Origin: Sphingomonas zeae
GTDB lineage: Bacteria > Pseudomonadota > Alphaproteobacteria > Sphingomonadales > Sphingomonadaceae
Assembly (NCBI RefSeq): GCF_014197135.1
Contig: NZ_JACIFA010000004.1
Span: 186,001 to 250,000 of the forward strand
Length of the DNA: 64,000 nucleotides
Reading direction: 5' to 3'
Under the pieces are notes generated by a model. That model had not been told where the DNA came from, did no database searches, and saw nothing but the letters and a program-made list of their open reading frames with translations. Below are positions 56,838-64,000 of the stretch, piece after piece. Numbering within the stretch: the first letter of the stretch is position 1; every line of letters starts with the position of its first letter. The position numbers and the translations under genes were made by a program.

Positions 56838-57863
56838 GTGACCGACCAAGACCGCCTATTGTCCGCCAGCCGTCGCCCCGAGGATGTCGACGCCGCGCTC
56901 CGTCCCAAGAGCCTGGACGAATTCGTCGGGCAGCAGGCGGCGCGCGACAATCTGCGTGTCTTCATCCAGGCGGCGCGCGGGCGCGGCGATGCGCTGGACC
57001 ATGTGCTGTTCTTCGGACCGCCGGGTCTGGGCAAGACGACGCTGGCACAGATCATCGCGCGCGAGATGGGCGTCGGCTTTCGCGCGACCTCCGGCCCGGT
57101 CATCGCCAAGTCGGGCGACCTCGCTGCGCTGCTGACCAATCTGGAAGACGGCGACGTCCTGTTCATCGACGAGATTCACCGCCTGCAACCGGCGGTCGAG
57201 GAAGTCCTCTATCCCGCGATGGAGGACCGCGTCCTCGACCTGATGATCGGCGAGGGGCCATCGGCGCGCTCGGTTCGGATCGACCTTCCCCGCTTCACCT
57301 TGGTCGGCGCGACGACGCGGCAGGGCCTGTTGACGACGCCGCTGCGCGATCGCTTCGGAATTCCCGTCCGCCTGCAATTCTATACGGTCGAGGAACTGAC
57401 GCGCGTCGTCACCCGTGCCGCGCGACTGCTCGACCTGCCCATTGCCGAGGACGGCGCGGTCGAGGTGGCGCGCCGGTCGCGCGGGACGCCGCGTATCGCG
57501 GGCCGGTTGCTGCGCCGGGTGCGCGATTTCGCCAGCGTGGCGGGGCATGAGATCGTCCATGCCGCCGCCGCCGATCAGGCGCTCAACCGGCTGGAGGTCG
57601 ATGCGCTAGGGCTGGACGCGATGGACCGTCGCTATCTGACGATGATTGCCGACGTGTATCGGGGTGGGCCGGTGGGCGTGGAGACGCTGGCCGCCGGATT
57701 GTCCGAGCCGCGCGATACGATCGAGGAGGTGATCGAGCCTTACCTCATCCAGCTTGGCCTGCTCGCCCGCACCGCGCGGGGGCGTATCCTCAATCCGGGC
57801 GGATGGAAGCATCTGGGGCTCAATCCGCCGGTCGGATCGCAAGACGGGCTGTTCGACACCTGA
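56838..57863 (+). CDS. ruvB: Holliday junction branch migration ATPase RuvB
   Basis: A 341-residue AAA+ hexameric motor. The N-terminus fits the family ([23 protein letters not shown]). Walker A is [17 protein letters not shown] (about residues 60-75), Walker B is [11 protein letters not shown], the sensor/Arg-finger region is [20 protein letters not shown], and the C-terminal winged helix ends with [17 protein letters not shown]. No ATG fits; GTG at 56838 ([18 protein letters not shown]) is the start. It has its own promoter region with a LexA box because ruvA is cut off by the antisense dehydrogenase gene. Confidence 0.96.
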   Translation: MTDQDRLLSASRRPEDVDAALRPKSLDEFVGQQAARDNLRVFIQAARGRGDALDHVLFFGPPGLGKTTLAQIIAREMGVGFRATSGPVIAKSGDLAALLTNLEDGDVLFIDEIHRLQPAVEEVLYPAMEDRVLDLMIGEGPSARSVRIDLPRFTLVGATTRQGLLTTPLRDRFGIPVRLQFYTVEELTRVVTRAARLLDLPIAEDGAVEVARRSRGTPRIAGRLLRRVRDFASVAGHEIVHAAAADQALNRLEVDALGLDAMDRRYLTMIADVYRGGPVGVETLAAGLSEPRDTIEEVIEPYLIQLGLLARTARGRILNPGGWKHLGLNPPVGSQDGLFDT

Positions 57864-58117
57864 CATGCCCAAAAAAGCCCCCTGACGGCGTGTGAACCGA
57901 CAAGGGGCAGGCGGGTATCTCTATGCTGCGTTCGGGTTCACTCTCCGGCCGGTGCGGCCGTTCGCCAACCGCATGATTCCACATCGAAATGCGCCATCGG
58001 ATAAAGCTGGTGGACGATCGGACCGACCGGAGAGGCAAAGCCGAGGCGGGGTAACGAACGCCCTCTGGCTTGGGTTTCGCGCCAGATATGACAAAAGGTG
58101 AATGGTCGGGCCGGATA

Positions 58118-58135
58118 GTATTATCCGGATAATAC
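58118..58135. promoter_or_regulatory. Perfect 18-base palindrome upstream of the TelA operon
   Basis: GTATTATCCGGATAATAC is its own reverse complement; a second CCGGATA/TATCCGG pair overlaps it on the left (58111-58128), so TATCCGG occurs in tandem overlap. It lies 59 bases before the telA-like start in the 330-base ruvB-telA gap, which is otherwise empty of genes. The form suggests an operator for a dimeric repressor. Confidence 0.6.
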
Positions 58136-58193
58136 ACTTGAACCCTGCGGCCATCCCCTCCACACTAGGCAAGCGCATTTGGAGAGTTTGAGC

Positions 58194-59408
58194 ATGGCCA
58201 CGACCGCCGATACCGTGACCCAGGAAAAGGGGCTGACGCTGACGCCGCCCGATCCCGTGCCAACGGTGGCGCCCGCCCAGGCCGCCGGGCTGGTTCCGGT
58301 CGACGACAAGACGCGGACCCAGCTGGAGCAAAAGGTCGACGGCTTCGTCGCCGAGCTGATCGCGCAGGACGTGAACAGCCCCGAATTCGGCCGCCGCGTC
58401 GATGCGATCACCGCCATGGGGCAGAAGGAAATCCGCGAGGCGGCTGGCCAGTCCAACCGCTTCCTCGATCGTCCGGTCAAGGCGATGGATGGCGAGACGG
58501 GCGTGGGCAAGGACCTGACCGAGTTGCGCCGCGTCGTCGAAAGCCTCGATCCCGGCCGCCAGGGCAATCTGTCCGCTCCGCGCAAGCTGCTCGGCATCCT
58601 GCCCTTCGGTAACAAGATGCGCGACTATTTCGACGGCTATCGCTCGTCGCAGACCCATATCGCCGCGATCCTGAAAAGCCTGTCCTCCGGCCGCGACGAG
58701 CTGTTGATGGACAATGCCGCGATCGATACCGAGCGGGCCAATCTATGGTCCGCGATGGGTCGGCTGGAGCAGATGATCCATCTGTCCAAGGCGATGGACG
58801 CCAAGCTGGAGGATGCCGCCAACGAGCTGGATCACACCGATCCCGCCAAGGCCAAGGCGATCCGCGAAACCGCGCTTTTCTATACCCGCCAGCGGACCCA
58901 GGATCTGCTGACCCAGATGGCGGTCACGGTGCAGGGCTATCTGGCGCTCGATCTGGTCAAGAAGAACAATGTCGAGCTGGTGAAGGGCGTCGACCGCGCC
59001 TCGACCACCACGGTCTCGGCGCTGCGTACCGCCGTCACCGTGGCGCAGGCGCTGGCCAACCAGAAGCTGGTCCTCGACCAGATCACCGCGCTGAACACCA
59101 CCACCGCCAACATCATCGATTCGACCGGCAAGCTGCTGCGCAGCCAGACCGCGCAGATCCATGAGCAGGCGGCGGCCTCGACCATTCCGCTGGAGACGCT
59201 GCAACGCGCCTTCCAGAATATCTACGACACGATGGACGCGATCGACAGCTTCAAGCTGAAGGCGCTCGATTCGATGAAGACCACGGTCACGACGCTGGGC
59301 CACGAAGTCGAGAAGTCGAAGGGCTATATCGCCCGTGCCGAGGGGGCGCAGAATCCACAACTGACCAGCGGGTCGGCCGCATCGTCGTTCAAGCTGGAGG
59401 CGCTGTAA
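58194..59408 (+). CDS. TelA/YaaN family toxic anion resistance protein
   Basis: A 404-residue soluble, helical protein of the TelA family, tied to tellurite and cell-envelope stress resistance. Family features: NRFLDRPVKAMDGETGVGKDLTELRRVVESLDPG (about residues 88-120), ILPFGNKMRDYFDGYRSSQTHIAAIL, ALFYTRQRTQDLLTQMAVTVQGYLALDLVKKNNVELVKGVDRASTTTVSALRTAVTVAQALANQKLVLDQI and ANIIDSTGKLLRSQ. GGAGAG seven bases before the ATG sets the start. First gene of a three-gene operon; the XpaC-like gene follows after four bases. Confidence 0.92.
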   Translation: MATTADTVTQEKGLTLTPPDPVPTVAPAQAAGLVPVDDKTRTQLEQKVDGFVAELIAQDVNSPEFGRRVDAITAMGQKEIREAAGQSNRFLDRPVKAMDGETGVGKDLTELRRVVESLDPGRQGNLSAPRKLLGILPFGNKMRDYFDGYRSSQTHIAAILKSLSSGRDELLMDNAAIDTERANLWSAMGRLEQMIHLSKAMDAKLEDAANELDHTDPAKAKAIRETALFYTRQRTQDLLTQMAVTVQGYLALDLVKKNNVELVKGVDRASTTTVSALRTAVTVAQALANQKLVLDQITALNTTTANIIDSTGKLLRSQTAQIHEQAAASTIPLETLQRAFQNIYDTMDAIDSFKLKALDSMKTTVTTLGHEVEKSKGYIARAEGAQNPQLTSGSAASSFKLEAL

Positions 59409-59412
59409 GCCC

Positions 59413-60147
59413 GTGACCACCCCCCGCTCGAACGAGGTCGATGCCCAGATCGAGCGTGCGCGCGAAACGATGGCGCGCATCTCGCAGGATTATCGTGGGT
59501 CCGCGCAGCAAACGGTCAAGCGGGTGCGGCGACGCGCGCGCTCGGCGATGCAGCGGGTCATCCTGATCGCCATCGCCAACGCCATCATCCTGATCGCGGC
59601 GATGGTGACGGGCCTGATCCTGCCCGGCGGGATCGGCATTTTCGGCGCGCTGGCGGCGATGATGCTGATGCTGGCCATCACGCTGGCCATCGCGCTCGCC
59701 CCGGCCGCGCGCGCGCCGACCCCCGCCAAACTGGCGCAGGTCGATATCAAGGCGCTGCCCGCCCAGACCGAACGCTGGCTGGAGGCGCAGCGACCGCTGC
59801 TGCCCGCGCCCGCCGTACAATTGGTCGACCGGATCGGGCGGCGGCTCGACACGCTCTCGCCGCAACTCGCCGCCGTCGACAATGACACGGCCGAGGCGAT
59901 GGAGGTCCGCCGCCTGATCGGCGAACAGCTTCCCGCCTTCCTGCGCGATTATGAGCGCGTGCCAGAGCCGCTGCGGCGGGTCGAGCGCAACGGACGCACG
60001 CCGGATGCGCAGCTGGTCGACGGTCTCAAGCTGATCGAGCAGGAGATCGGCGACATGACCCAGCGGCTCGCCCAGGCCGATCTCGACAGCCTGTCGACTC
60101 GGGGACGCTTCTTGGAAATGAAATATCGCGAGGAAAAGGCGGAATGA
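59413..60147 (+). CDS. XpaC-like membrane protein, partner of TelA
   Basis: A 244-residue protein starting with GTG. An N-terminal cytosolic basic part (about residues 1-48) is followed by two membrane helices (about 49-70 and 74-98), then a helical cytosolic domain whose end (LKLIEQEIGDMTQRLAQADLDSLSTRGRFLEMKY) resembles the C-terminus of XpaC/5-bromo-4-chloroindolyl phosphate hydrolysis proteins. In Bacillus xpaC and yaaN (telA) are neighbours, so the pair is probably an equivalent module at the membrane. Its stop overlaps the next gene's start by four bases. Confidence 0.7.
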   Translation: MTTPRSNEVDAQIERARETMARISQDYRGSAQQTVKRVRRRARSAMQRVILIAIANAIILIAAMVTGLILPGGIGIFGALAAMMLMLAITLAIALAPAARAPTPAKLAQVDIKALPAQTERWLEAQRPLLPAPAVQLVDRIGRRLDTLSPQLAAVDNDTAEAMEVRRLIGEQLPAFLRDYERVPEPLRRVERNGRTPDAQLVDGLKLIEQEIGDMTQRLAQADLDSLSTRGRFLEMKYREEKAE

Positions 60148-61424
60148 TGCGACGGGCGGCGGTGGCGTTGATGATGCTCCCCGCCGCCGTGATGGCGCAG
60201 GACGGACCGAGCAAGGCGGATTGGGACGCGATCAACGGGTCGCTGAAGCAACTAAAGGATGGCCGCTATCTCGACGCGGCCAATATATTGAAGCCACTGG
60301 CCTTCGACGCGGCAGGCAAGCCTAAGCCGGGCATTTTTTACAGCCAGTGGCGCGAAGCGCGGACTCGCATGACGGCCGAGCCTGCTGGCCCCGAACCGCA
60401 ACCGTCTTACGCGCCAGAGGCCAAGGCCGCCGCCGAGCGCCTGGCCGCCACCACGGCTCGCGATGCGATCGCCGAAATCGTCGCGCGAGCGGCCAGGACC
60501 CGCGTGGTCATCCTCAACGAAGATCATGGCCTGCCGCGCGATCGCGCCTTTGCGCTGGAGGTCGCCCGCGCCTTGCGTCCGTTGGGATATTCCGTGCTGG
60601 CGGCGGAAACCTTCTGGAATACCGATGATCAGGCGCCGATGGCTCGGTTGGCAAAGGATGGCTATCCGGTCCACAGCTCGGGTCATTATACGCAGGATCC
60701 CGTGTTCGGGGATTTCGTGCGGCAGTCGCTGGCCATGGGCTATCGTCCCCTGGCCTATGAACAGACGGAAAGCGGCGGCGGTCTAAGCCGCGCCGACAGC
60801 ATCGCCCGGCGCGAGGAGGCGCAGTCGAGCAATCTGGCCAAAGTGCTGGCCGCCGCCCCCAAGGCCAGGATGTTCGTCTATGTCGGCCATAGCCATGTCG
60901 CCGAGGAGCCGATCGGTGGCTATGGCAATGCCAAGCAAAGCTGGATGGGGGCCTTGCTAAAGGCGAAGACCGGCATCGATCCGTTGACCATCGACCAGGT
61001 TACACTGGGGAAAAGGGCCAGCGGCTATAACGGCCTTGCGCGGCGGGCCTTGGCGGCAAAGGCGCCCGGCCGGTCGGTGGTAATGTTCGACGGCGATCGC
61101 CCGGTCACGGTCGGCCAATATGCCGATGCGGTCGATCTACAGGTCTATCATCCCGCCACCCGCATGGTGAAGGGCCGCCCGGACTGGCTGGCGGCGATGG
61201 GGCGCAAGCCGATGGCGATCCCGGCGGGCTTCGTGCCGCAAAAGGGTGAGCGGCTGGTCCAGGCGTTCGTTGCAAGCGAGAGCGACGATGCGATCCCCGT
61301 CGATCAGGTGCTGCTGCGCGCCGGTGACGATGTGCCGTCGCTGATGGTGCCGGGCGACAGGCCGCTGCGGCTGGTGATGCAGGACCCGACGGCATCGCCC
61401 GGTGCGGTCGCGGCCAAACCCTGA
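60144..61424 (+). CDS. Secreted EreA/ChaN-like (Tiki-superfamily-like) protein
   Basis: A 426-residue exported protein (signal peptide MMRRAAVALMMLPAAVMAQ). The mature part has a degenerate metal-hydrolase-type pattern: VVILNEDHGLPRDRAFALEVARALRPLGYSVLAAETF (about residues 120-156), YRPLAYEQTESGG (about 205), and MFVYVGHSHVAEEP (about 248), in the order of the conserved Glu/His motifs in EreA, TraB and ChaN-like domains. The C-terminal domain is beta-rich. It overlaps the XpaC-like gene by four bases, so it is part of the TelA operon; a role in envelope stress is inferred. Family call is tentative. Confidence 0.65.
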   Translation: MMRRAAVALMMLPAAVMAQDGPSKADWDAINGSLKQLKDGRYLDAANILKPLAFDAAGKPKPGIFYSQWREARTRMTAEPAGPEPQPSYAPEAKAAAERLAATTARDAIAEIVARAARTRVVILNEDHGLPRDRAFALEVARALRPLGYSVLAAETFWNTDDQAPMARLAKDGYPVHSSGHYTQDPVFGDFVRQSLAMGYRPLAYEQTESGGGLSRADSIARREEAQSSNLAKVLAAAPKARMFVYVGHSHVAEEPIGGYGNAKQSWMGALLKAKTGIDPLTIDQVTLGKRASGYNGLARRALAAKAPGRSVVMFDGDRPVTVGQYADAVDLQVYHPATRMVKGRPDWLAAMGRKPMAIPAGFVPQKGERLVQAFVASESDDAIPVDQVLLRAGDDVPSLMVPGDRPLRLVMQDPTASPGAVAAKP

Positions 61425-61461
61425 CGGATCGGGGCATAGAGCCCGCTCGCTTCCCCCAAAT

Positions 61462-61503
61462 GAAAAGAGGCTGCCGGGGCGTCATCGCGACGACCCGGCA
61501 ACC
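61462..61503 (-). terminator. Rho-independent terminator of the small transcript
   Basis: On the minus strand: GGTTGCCGGG-T-CGTC, loop GCGAT, GACG-C-CCCGGCAGCC, that is 14 base pairs with one mismatch, then TCTTTTC. Confidence 0.75.
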
Positions 61504-61617
61504 CCTAAACATGGTCAGCGGCCGGAGAGCTCCAGCCCGGGAGACCATGCGGGCCTCATGACATCAGGCGCGACCGTTGATTGGGGGAAAATACCCCCCG
61601 ACCCGCGCCTATCGATG

Positions 61618-61674
61618 TCAGAGACCGGCCCCCCGAACGAACTGAACCGACCCCCTTGCTGAACCATGAGACAT
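61618..61674 (-). CDS. 18-residue small reading frame with an extreme Shine-Dalgarno
   Basis: ATG at 61674, stop TGA at 61618; predicted peptide MSHGSARGSVQFVRGAGL. The ribosome site GAAAGGAGGTGATCC ends one base before the ATG, with the AGGAGG core seven to eight bases away, which is optimal. The stop codon lies inside the first strand of the downstream helix, so translation would meet or open the structure. No homologue is known to me. It may be a small protein, a leader-type regulator or just a ribosome-capturing decoy. Confidence 0.45.
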   Translation of the reverse strand: MSHGSARGSVQFVRGAGL

Positions 61675-61816
61675 CGGATCACCTCCTTTCGCTAGTTAAA
61701 GCCAATGCGCCCTTTCAAAGTGCGCAACGCCAATGTGCGTAGGCGAAAGCCAATAAACAAGACTTGTAATGCAACGATGTTTGGCCGAGCATCCTGCGCC
61801 CGCCAAATGGCGGGAG

Positions 61817-62344
61817 TCAGCCCCGGCAATCTTCGATCACGCGTCCGATCTCCGCATAGGCGGGGATGACCAGCGGCACCTGTCCGCTCTGCTCGATCGT
61901 GAACCGGCCCCGGCTGAACGCCATGGCATCGAGCAGCGAATCACCGACCGGCAGCGACAGCTCTGCGCCGCCCGCGACCGCGTGGGCGGTCAGGCTGCGC
62001 GTGGTGCTGGAGGTCCGGATCGTGACCGCTCCCGGAACCGAGGCGGGGCGACCGAGGCGGATCTGGCGGGTGCGCGGATCGCAGGTCATGGTTAGGCGCG
62101 TGACGCCGCCCGTGCCGAAGATCGCGACCGACCCTTGCGCGGTGCGCTGATAGCGCCAGTCGCCCGGCGTCAGGGGCCAGTCGCGCCAGTCGCTGCCCAA
62201 TACGGGGCGCGGCGCGGACGGGGCGGGACGGGGGGCTTGTCGCACCGGTGGTGCAGCCTCGGGGCGCGGGGCGGCGGGGATACAGCCCGACAGGGCGGCG
62301 GCCCCGACGATCGGGGCGAGGGAAGCAAGGGACAGGCGACGCAT
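61817..62344 (-). CDS. Probable lipoprotein of unknown function
   Basis: A 175-residue protein. Signal peptide with a good lipobox (GAAALSGC, Cys about residue 21), then a Pro/Ala-rich spacer (about 22-47) and a compact beta-type domain (DWRDWPLTPGDWRYQRTAQGSVAIFG, LTMTCDPRTRQIRLGRPA, FTIEQSGQVPLVIPAYAEIGRVIEDCRG) with two Cys that could pair. No family assigned; similar lipoproteins with a D-W-R-D-W-P start are seen in sphingomonads as far as I recall. Single-gene unit, divergent from the PRC-barrel gene. Confidence 0.78.
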   Translation of the reverse strand: MRRLSLASLAPIVGAAALSGCIPAAPRPEAAPPVRQAPRPAPSAPRPVLGSDWRDWPLTPGDWRYQRTAQGSVAIFGTGGVTRLTMTCDPRTRQIRLGRPASVPGAVTIRTSSTTRSLTAHAVAGGAELSLPVGDSLLDAMAFSRGRFTIEQSGQVPLVIPAYAEIGRVIEDCRG

Positions 62345-62421
62345 CGCGTCGAGCCTATGGGGGAGGGGGCGCCCTCGCTCAACCCCGCGCTGCGACGGGA
62401 CGTGCCGATGCGGCGGGCATC

Positions 62422-62447
62422 GGAACCGCGCCTCGCTCTGGCGGGTT
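62422..62447 (+). promoter_or_regulatory. Candidate EcfG general-stress promoter of the PRC-barrel gene
   Basis: GGAAC, 17 bases, GGTT: exact -35 and one mismatch in the -10 of GGAAC-N16/17-CGTT, 27 bases before the PRC-barrel start codon. Confidence 0.4.
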
Positions 62448-62473
62448 TTGACGGCGATAAACGGAGATTAAGA

Positions 62474-62845
62474 ATGGCCGATCACGATACGCCGACCCTG
62501 ATCCTGGTCCAGTCCAATGTCTCAGGGACCCTGAAGCTGGAGAGCCGCGACGGCGACATGATCGGCAGCGTCTCTTCTTTCATGGTCCACAAGCGTTCGG
62601 GCCGCGCGACCCACGCCGTGCTGGCGCTGGGCGGGTTTCTGGGCATGGGCAAGAGCTTCTATCCCGTGCCGTTCAGCCTGCTCCAATATGATCCGGTGGG
62701 CGATCAATATGTGATCACCGTCGACCGCCGCTTGCTGGAAGGCGGCCCGAGCTGGGCGAACCATGCGCCGGTGTTCGATCAGGCCTATGCCGACCGGGTG
62801 GCGGGCTATTATGGGGTGGGGACGGAGAATCTGGATTTGGGGTGA
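62474..62845 (+). CDS. PRC-barrel domain protein
   Basis: A 123-residue soluble protein with one PRC-barrel domain (about residues 15-85): SGTLKLESRDGDMIGSVSSFMVHKRSGRATHAVLALGGFLGMGKSFYPVPFSLLQYD, then a C-terminal segment rich in aromatic residues (AYADRVAGYYGVGTENLDLG). PRC-barrels serve as small protein-binding or RNA-processing modules; free-standing forms in alphaproteobacteria are often stress-induced, which fits the EcfG-like promoter candidate upstream. GGAG seven bases before the ATG at 62474. Confidence 0.88.
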   Translation: MADHDTPTLILVQSNVSGTLKLESRDGDMIGSVSSFMVHKRSGRATHAVLALGGFLGMGKSFYPVPFSLLQYDPVGDQYVITVDRRLLEGGPSWANHAPVFDQAYADRVAGYYGVGTENLDLG

Positions 62846-62872
62846 TTTTTTGAGGGCGGTCCTTGGGGCGAT

Positions 62873-63003
62873 GCCCTCCCCCATCCCCTCCCGCCTGCGG
62901 GAGGGGCGTGTCCGTGGAAGTGGTAGGATTCTTTCAGACGTAGAGCCCTGACGGCCGCCCAGTCACGCTCCCCTCCCGCAGGCGGGAGGGGATGGGGGAG
63001 GGC
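62873..63003. repeat. Long inverted-repeat pair between the PRC-barrel gene and uvrB
   Basis: Two arms of about 38-40 bases (62873-62910 and 62964-63003) are inverted copies, beginning GCCCTCCCCCATCCCC from the outside and ending CGTG; they differ by a two-base indel. Each arm also folds on itself (CCCCTCCCGC/GCGGGAGGGG). The 53 bases between them hold no gene. Confidence 0.88.
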
Positions 63004-63031
63004 AACCGCCAAACAGCCCACCCCCAACGAA

Positions 63032-64000
63032 TCAATTCGCCTTTCGCCCGCTCGCGAACTTCTTGCTCTTGCCGAACCGCGTCTTACGCGTGCCCGGCTT
63101 GCCTTCGTTGGAGCGCCCCATGATCGGCGCCTTCTGCTCGTGCACGGGCAGGCCCAGTTCCTCGTTTTCCAGCTGCCGGATCTCATCGCGCAACCGGCCC
63201 GCTTCCTCGAATTCGAGGTCGGCGGCGGCCTTGCGCATCTTCTTCTCCAACTCCTCGATATAGGCGCGCAGGTTGTGGCCGACCATGTGCGGACGGTCGT
63301 CGTCGATCGGCACCGTCACCTGGTCGCCGCTGGCCACATGCGCGATGATGTCGCCGATCTGGCGGCGGATCGTCTGCGGCGTGATGCCATGCTCGGCATT
63401 ATAGGCCATCTGCTTTTCGCGACGGCGCGAGGTTTCCAGCATCGCGCGCTCCATCGACCCGGTGATGCGGTCGGCGTACAGGATCACGCGGCCATCGACA
63501 TTGCGCGCCGCGCGCCCGATCGTCTGGATCAGCGAGGTTTCCGAACGCAGAAAGCCTTCCTTGTCCGCGTCCAGAATCGCGACCAGCCCGCATTCGGGAA
63601 TGTCCAGGCCCTCGCGTAGCAGGTTGATGCCGATCAGCACGTCATAGACACCCAGCCGCAGATCGCGGATCAGCTCGATACGCTCCAGCGTCTCGACGTC
63701 GGAGTGCATGTAGCGGACCTTGATCCCCGCCTCGTGCATATATTCGGTCAGGTCCTCCGCCATCCGCTTGGTCAGCGTGGTGACGAGGGTGCGATAGCCC
63801 AGCTCGGTCGTCTTGCGCGCCTCGATGATCAGGTCCTGCACCTGTTCCTCGACCGGTTTGATCTCGACCGGCGGGTCGATCAGGCCGGTGGGGCGGATGA
63901 CCTGTTCGACGAAGACGCCGCCGGTCTGCTCCATCTCCCAATGGCCGGGGGTGGCCGAGACGCTGACCGTCTGCGGGCGCATCGCGTCCCATTCGTTGAA
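63032..64000 (-). CDS. uvrB: Excinuclease ABC subunit B, 3' part (5' end outside window)
   Basis: The last 322 residues of UvrB, the damage-verifying helicase-like subunit of nucleotide excision repair. Visible: [23 protein letters not shown], helicase motif IV-VI parts [83 protein letters not shown], and the C-terminal UVR motif that binds UvrC ([28 protein letters not shown]). The tail is basic ([17 protein letters not shown]). The frame runs off the right edge; its promoter is not visible. Confidence 0.97.
   Translation of the reverse strand, partial: FNEWDAMRPQTVSVSATPGHWEMEQTGGVFVEQVIRPTGLIDPPVEIKPVEEQVQDLIIEARKTTELGYRTLVTTLTKRMAEDLTEYMHEAGIKVRYMHSDVETLERIELIRDLRLGVYDVLIGINLLREGLDIPECGLVAILDADKEGFLRSETSLIQTIGRAARNVDGRVILYADRITGSMERAMLETSRRREKQMAYNAEHGITPQTIRRQIGDIIAHVASGDQVTVPIDDDRPHMVGHNLRAYIEELEKKMRKAAADLEFEEAGRLRDEIRQLENEELGLPVHEQKAPIMGRSNEGKPGTRKTRFGKSKKFASGRKAN

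Larger units (their letters stand above)
61462..61690 (-). ncRNA. Candidate structured small RNA / small mRNA
   Basis: In the 392-base gap between two convergent genes, the minus strand carries in order: GAAAGGAGGTGATCC (61676-61690, all 15 bases complementary to the 16S rRNA 3' end GGATCACCTCCTTTC), an ATG with 18 codons, a nested helix (TGACATC-type arms at 61614-61620 and 61559-61565, GGCGCG arms at 61604-61609 and 61567-61572, a GGGGG/CCCCC hairpin inside), a second helix (arms 61543-61549 and 61510-61516), and an intrinsic terminator at 61462-61503. No gene lies downstream in sense, so it is a stand-alone transcript. Its 5' end is unknown; 61690 is only the edge of the ribosome site. Confidence 0.55.

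Noticed and set aside
57864..58117. A small gene in the ruvB-telA gap (a plus-strand frame of about 69 codons)
   Set aside because: No ribosome site, poor third-position bias and an Arg/Pro-rich composition typical of a chance frame.
61671..61690. A possible 16S rRNA fragment or rRNA-derived insertion, because the plus strand reads GGATCACCTCCTTTC
   Set aside because: Only 15 bases match and the flanks do not resemble rRNA; the other strand has a correctly spaced ATG and a terminator, which fits a strong ribosome site better.
61425..61816. tmRNA, RNase P RNA, 6S RNA, SRP RNA or a SAM riboswitch in this gap
   Set aside because: None of the conserved core sequences of these RNAs was found, and no sense gene follows for a riboswitch to control.

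Overview
The window is high-GC chromosomal DNA from an alphaproteobacterium, most likely a sphingomonad (Sphingomonas or a close relative). Evidence: strongly G/C-biased third codon positions; the alphaproteobacterial regulators SciP (DUF1153) and GapR (DUF2312) and the DUF1244 protein; a TCA cluster in the order mdh, sucD, sucA, sucB, lpd; two exact alphaproteobacterial-type LexA boxes (GTTC-N7-GTTC); and sites resembling promoters of the general-stress sigma factor EcfG. No rRNA, tRNA, CRISPR array, prophage or classical insertion sequence was recognised.

Layout. 0-3 kb: end of a membrane protein, a DedA protein, an aldo/keto reductase, and a TetR regulator divergent from a darcynin-like gene. 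3-6.2 kb: a DNA-repair type locus read leftwards (radical SAM protein, hemerythrin, DUF4130-UdgX fusion) with an exact LexA box directly before its first gene. 6.2-11.6 kb: secreted DUF3298 protein, secreted hydrolase, UVR-motif protein, mnmA, sciP, a GlsB-type stress membrane protein and a SIMPL protein. 11.8-26.4 kb: an envelope transport block with an RND pump (adaptor and transporter), DUF445 protein, an Mla-type lipid transport operon, and an outer membrane factor with a MacAB-like tripartite system. 26.4-31.7 kb: a molybdenum hydroxylase operon read leftwards (PaoABC-like subunits, XdhC chaperone, MocA-like cytidylyltransferase). 31.7-36 kb: glycerophosphodiesterase, small lipoprotein, a frameshifted lipase, DUF2459 protein, phhA and a ClpP-like protein. 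36-46.6 kb: sdhB, zapE and the mdh-sucD-sucA-sucB-lpd cluster, whose gaps hold palindromic elements, one of them carrying a GIY-YIG nuclease gene. 47-52 kb: NTF2-like protein, pyruvate kinase, DUF1244, gapR, a HerA-like ATPase and a DUF1003 protein. 52-58 kb: yebC and ruvC, ruvA, ruvB, interrupted by a gene of unknown function and an antisense dehydrogenase gene; ruvB has its own LexA box. 58-64 kb: a TelA/XpaC-like operon with a perfect palindrome upstream, a candidate structured small RNA, a lipoprotein, a PRC-barrel protein and the 3' part of uvrB.

The best candidates for something little described are: the LexA-box-controlled radical SAM / UdgX locus; a free-standing structured transcript at 61462-61690 (minus strand) with an 18-codon reading frame behind a 15-base perfect complement of the 16S rRNA 3' end; and a GIY-YIG gene bounded by 30-bp inverted palindromic repeats, related in layout to gene-free palindromes in neighbouring gaps of the TCA cluster. 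Several near-identical G/C-rich intergenic palindromes elsewhere indicate an active or recently active dispersed repeat family.
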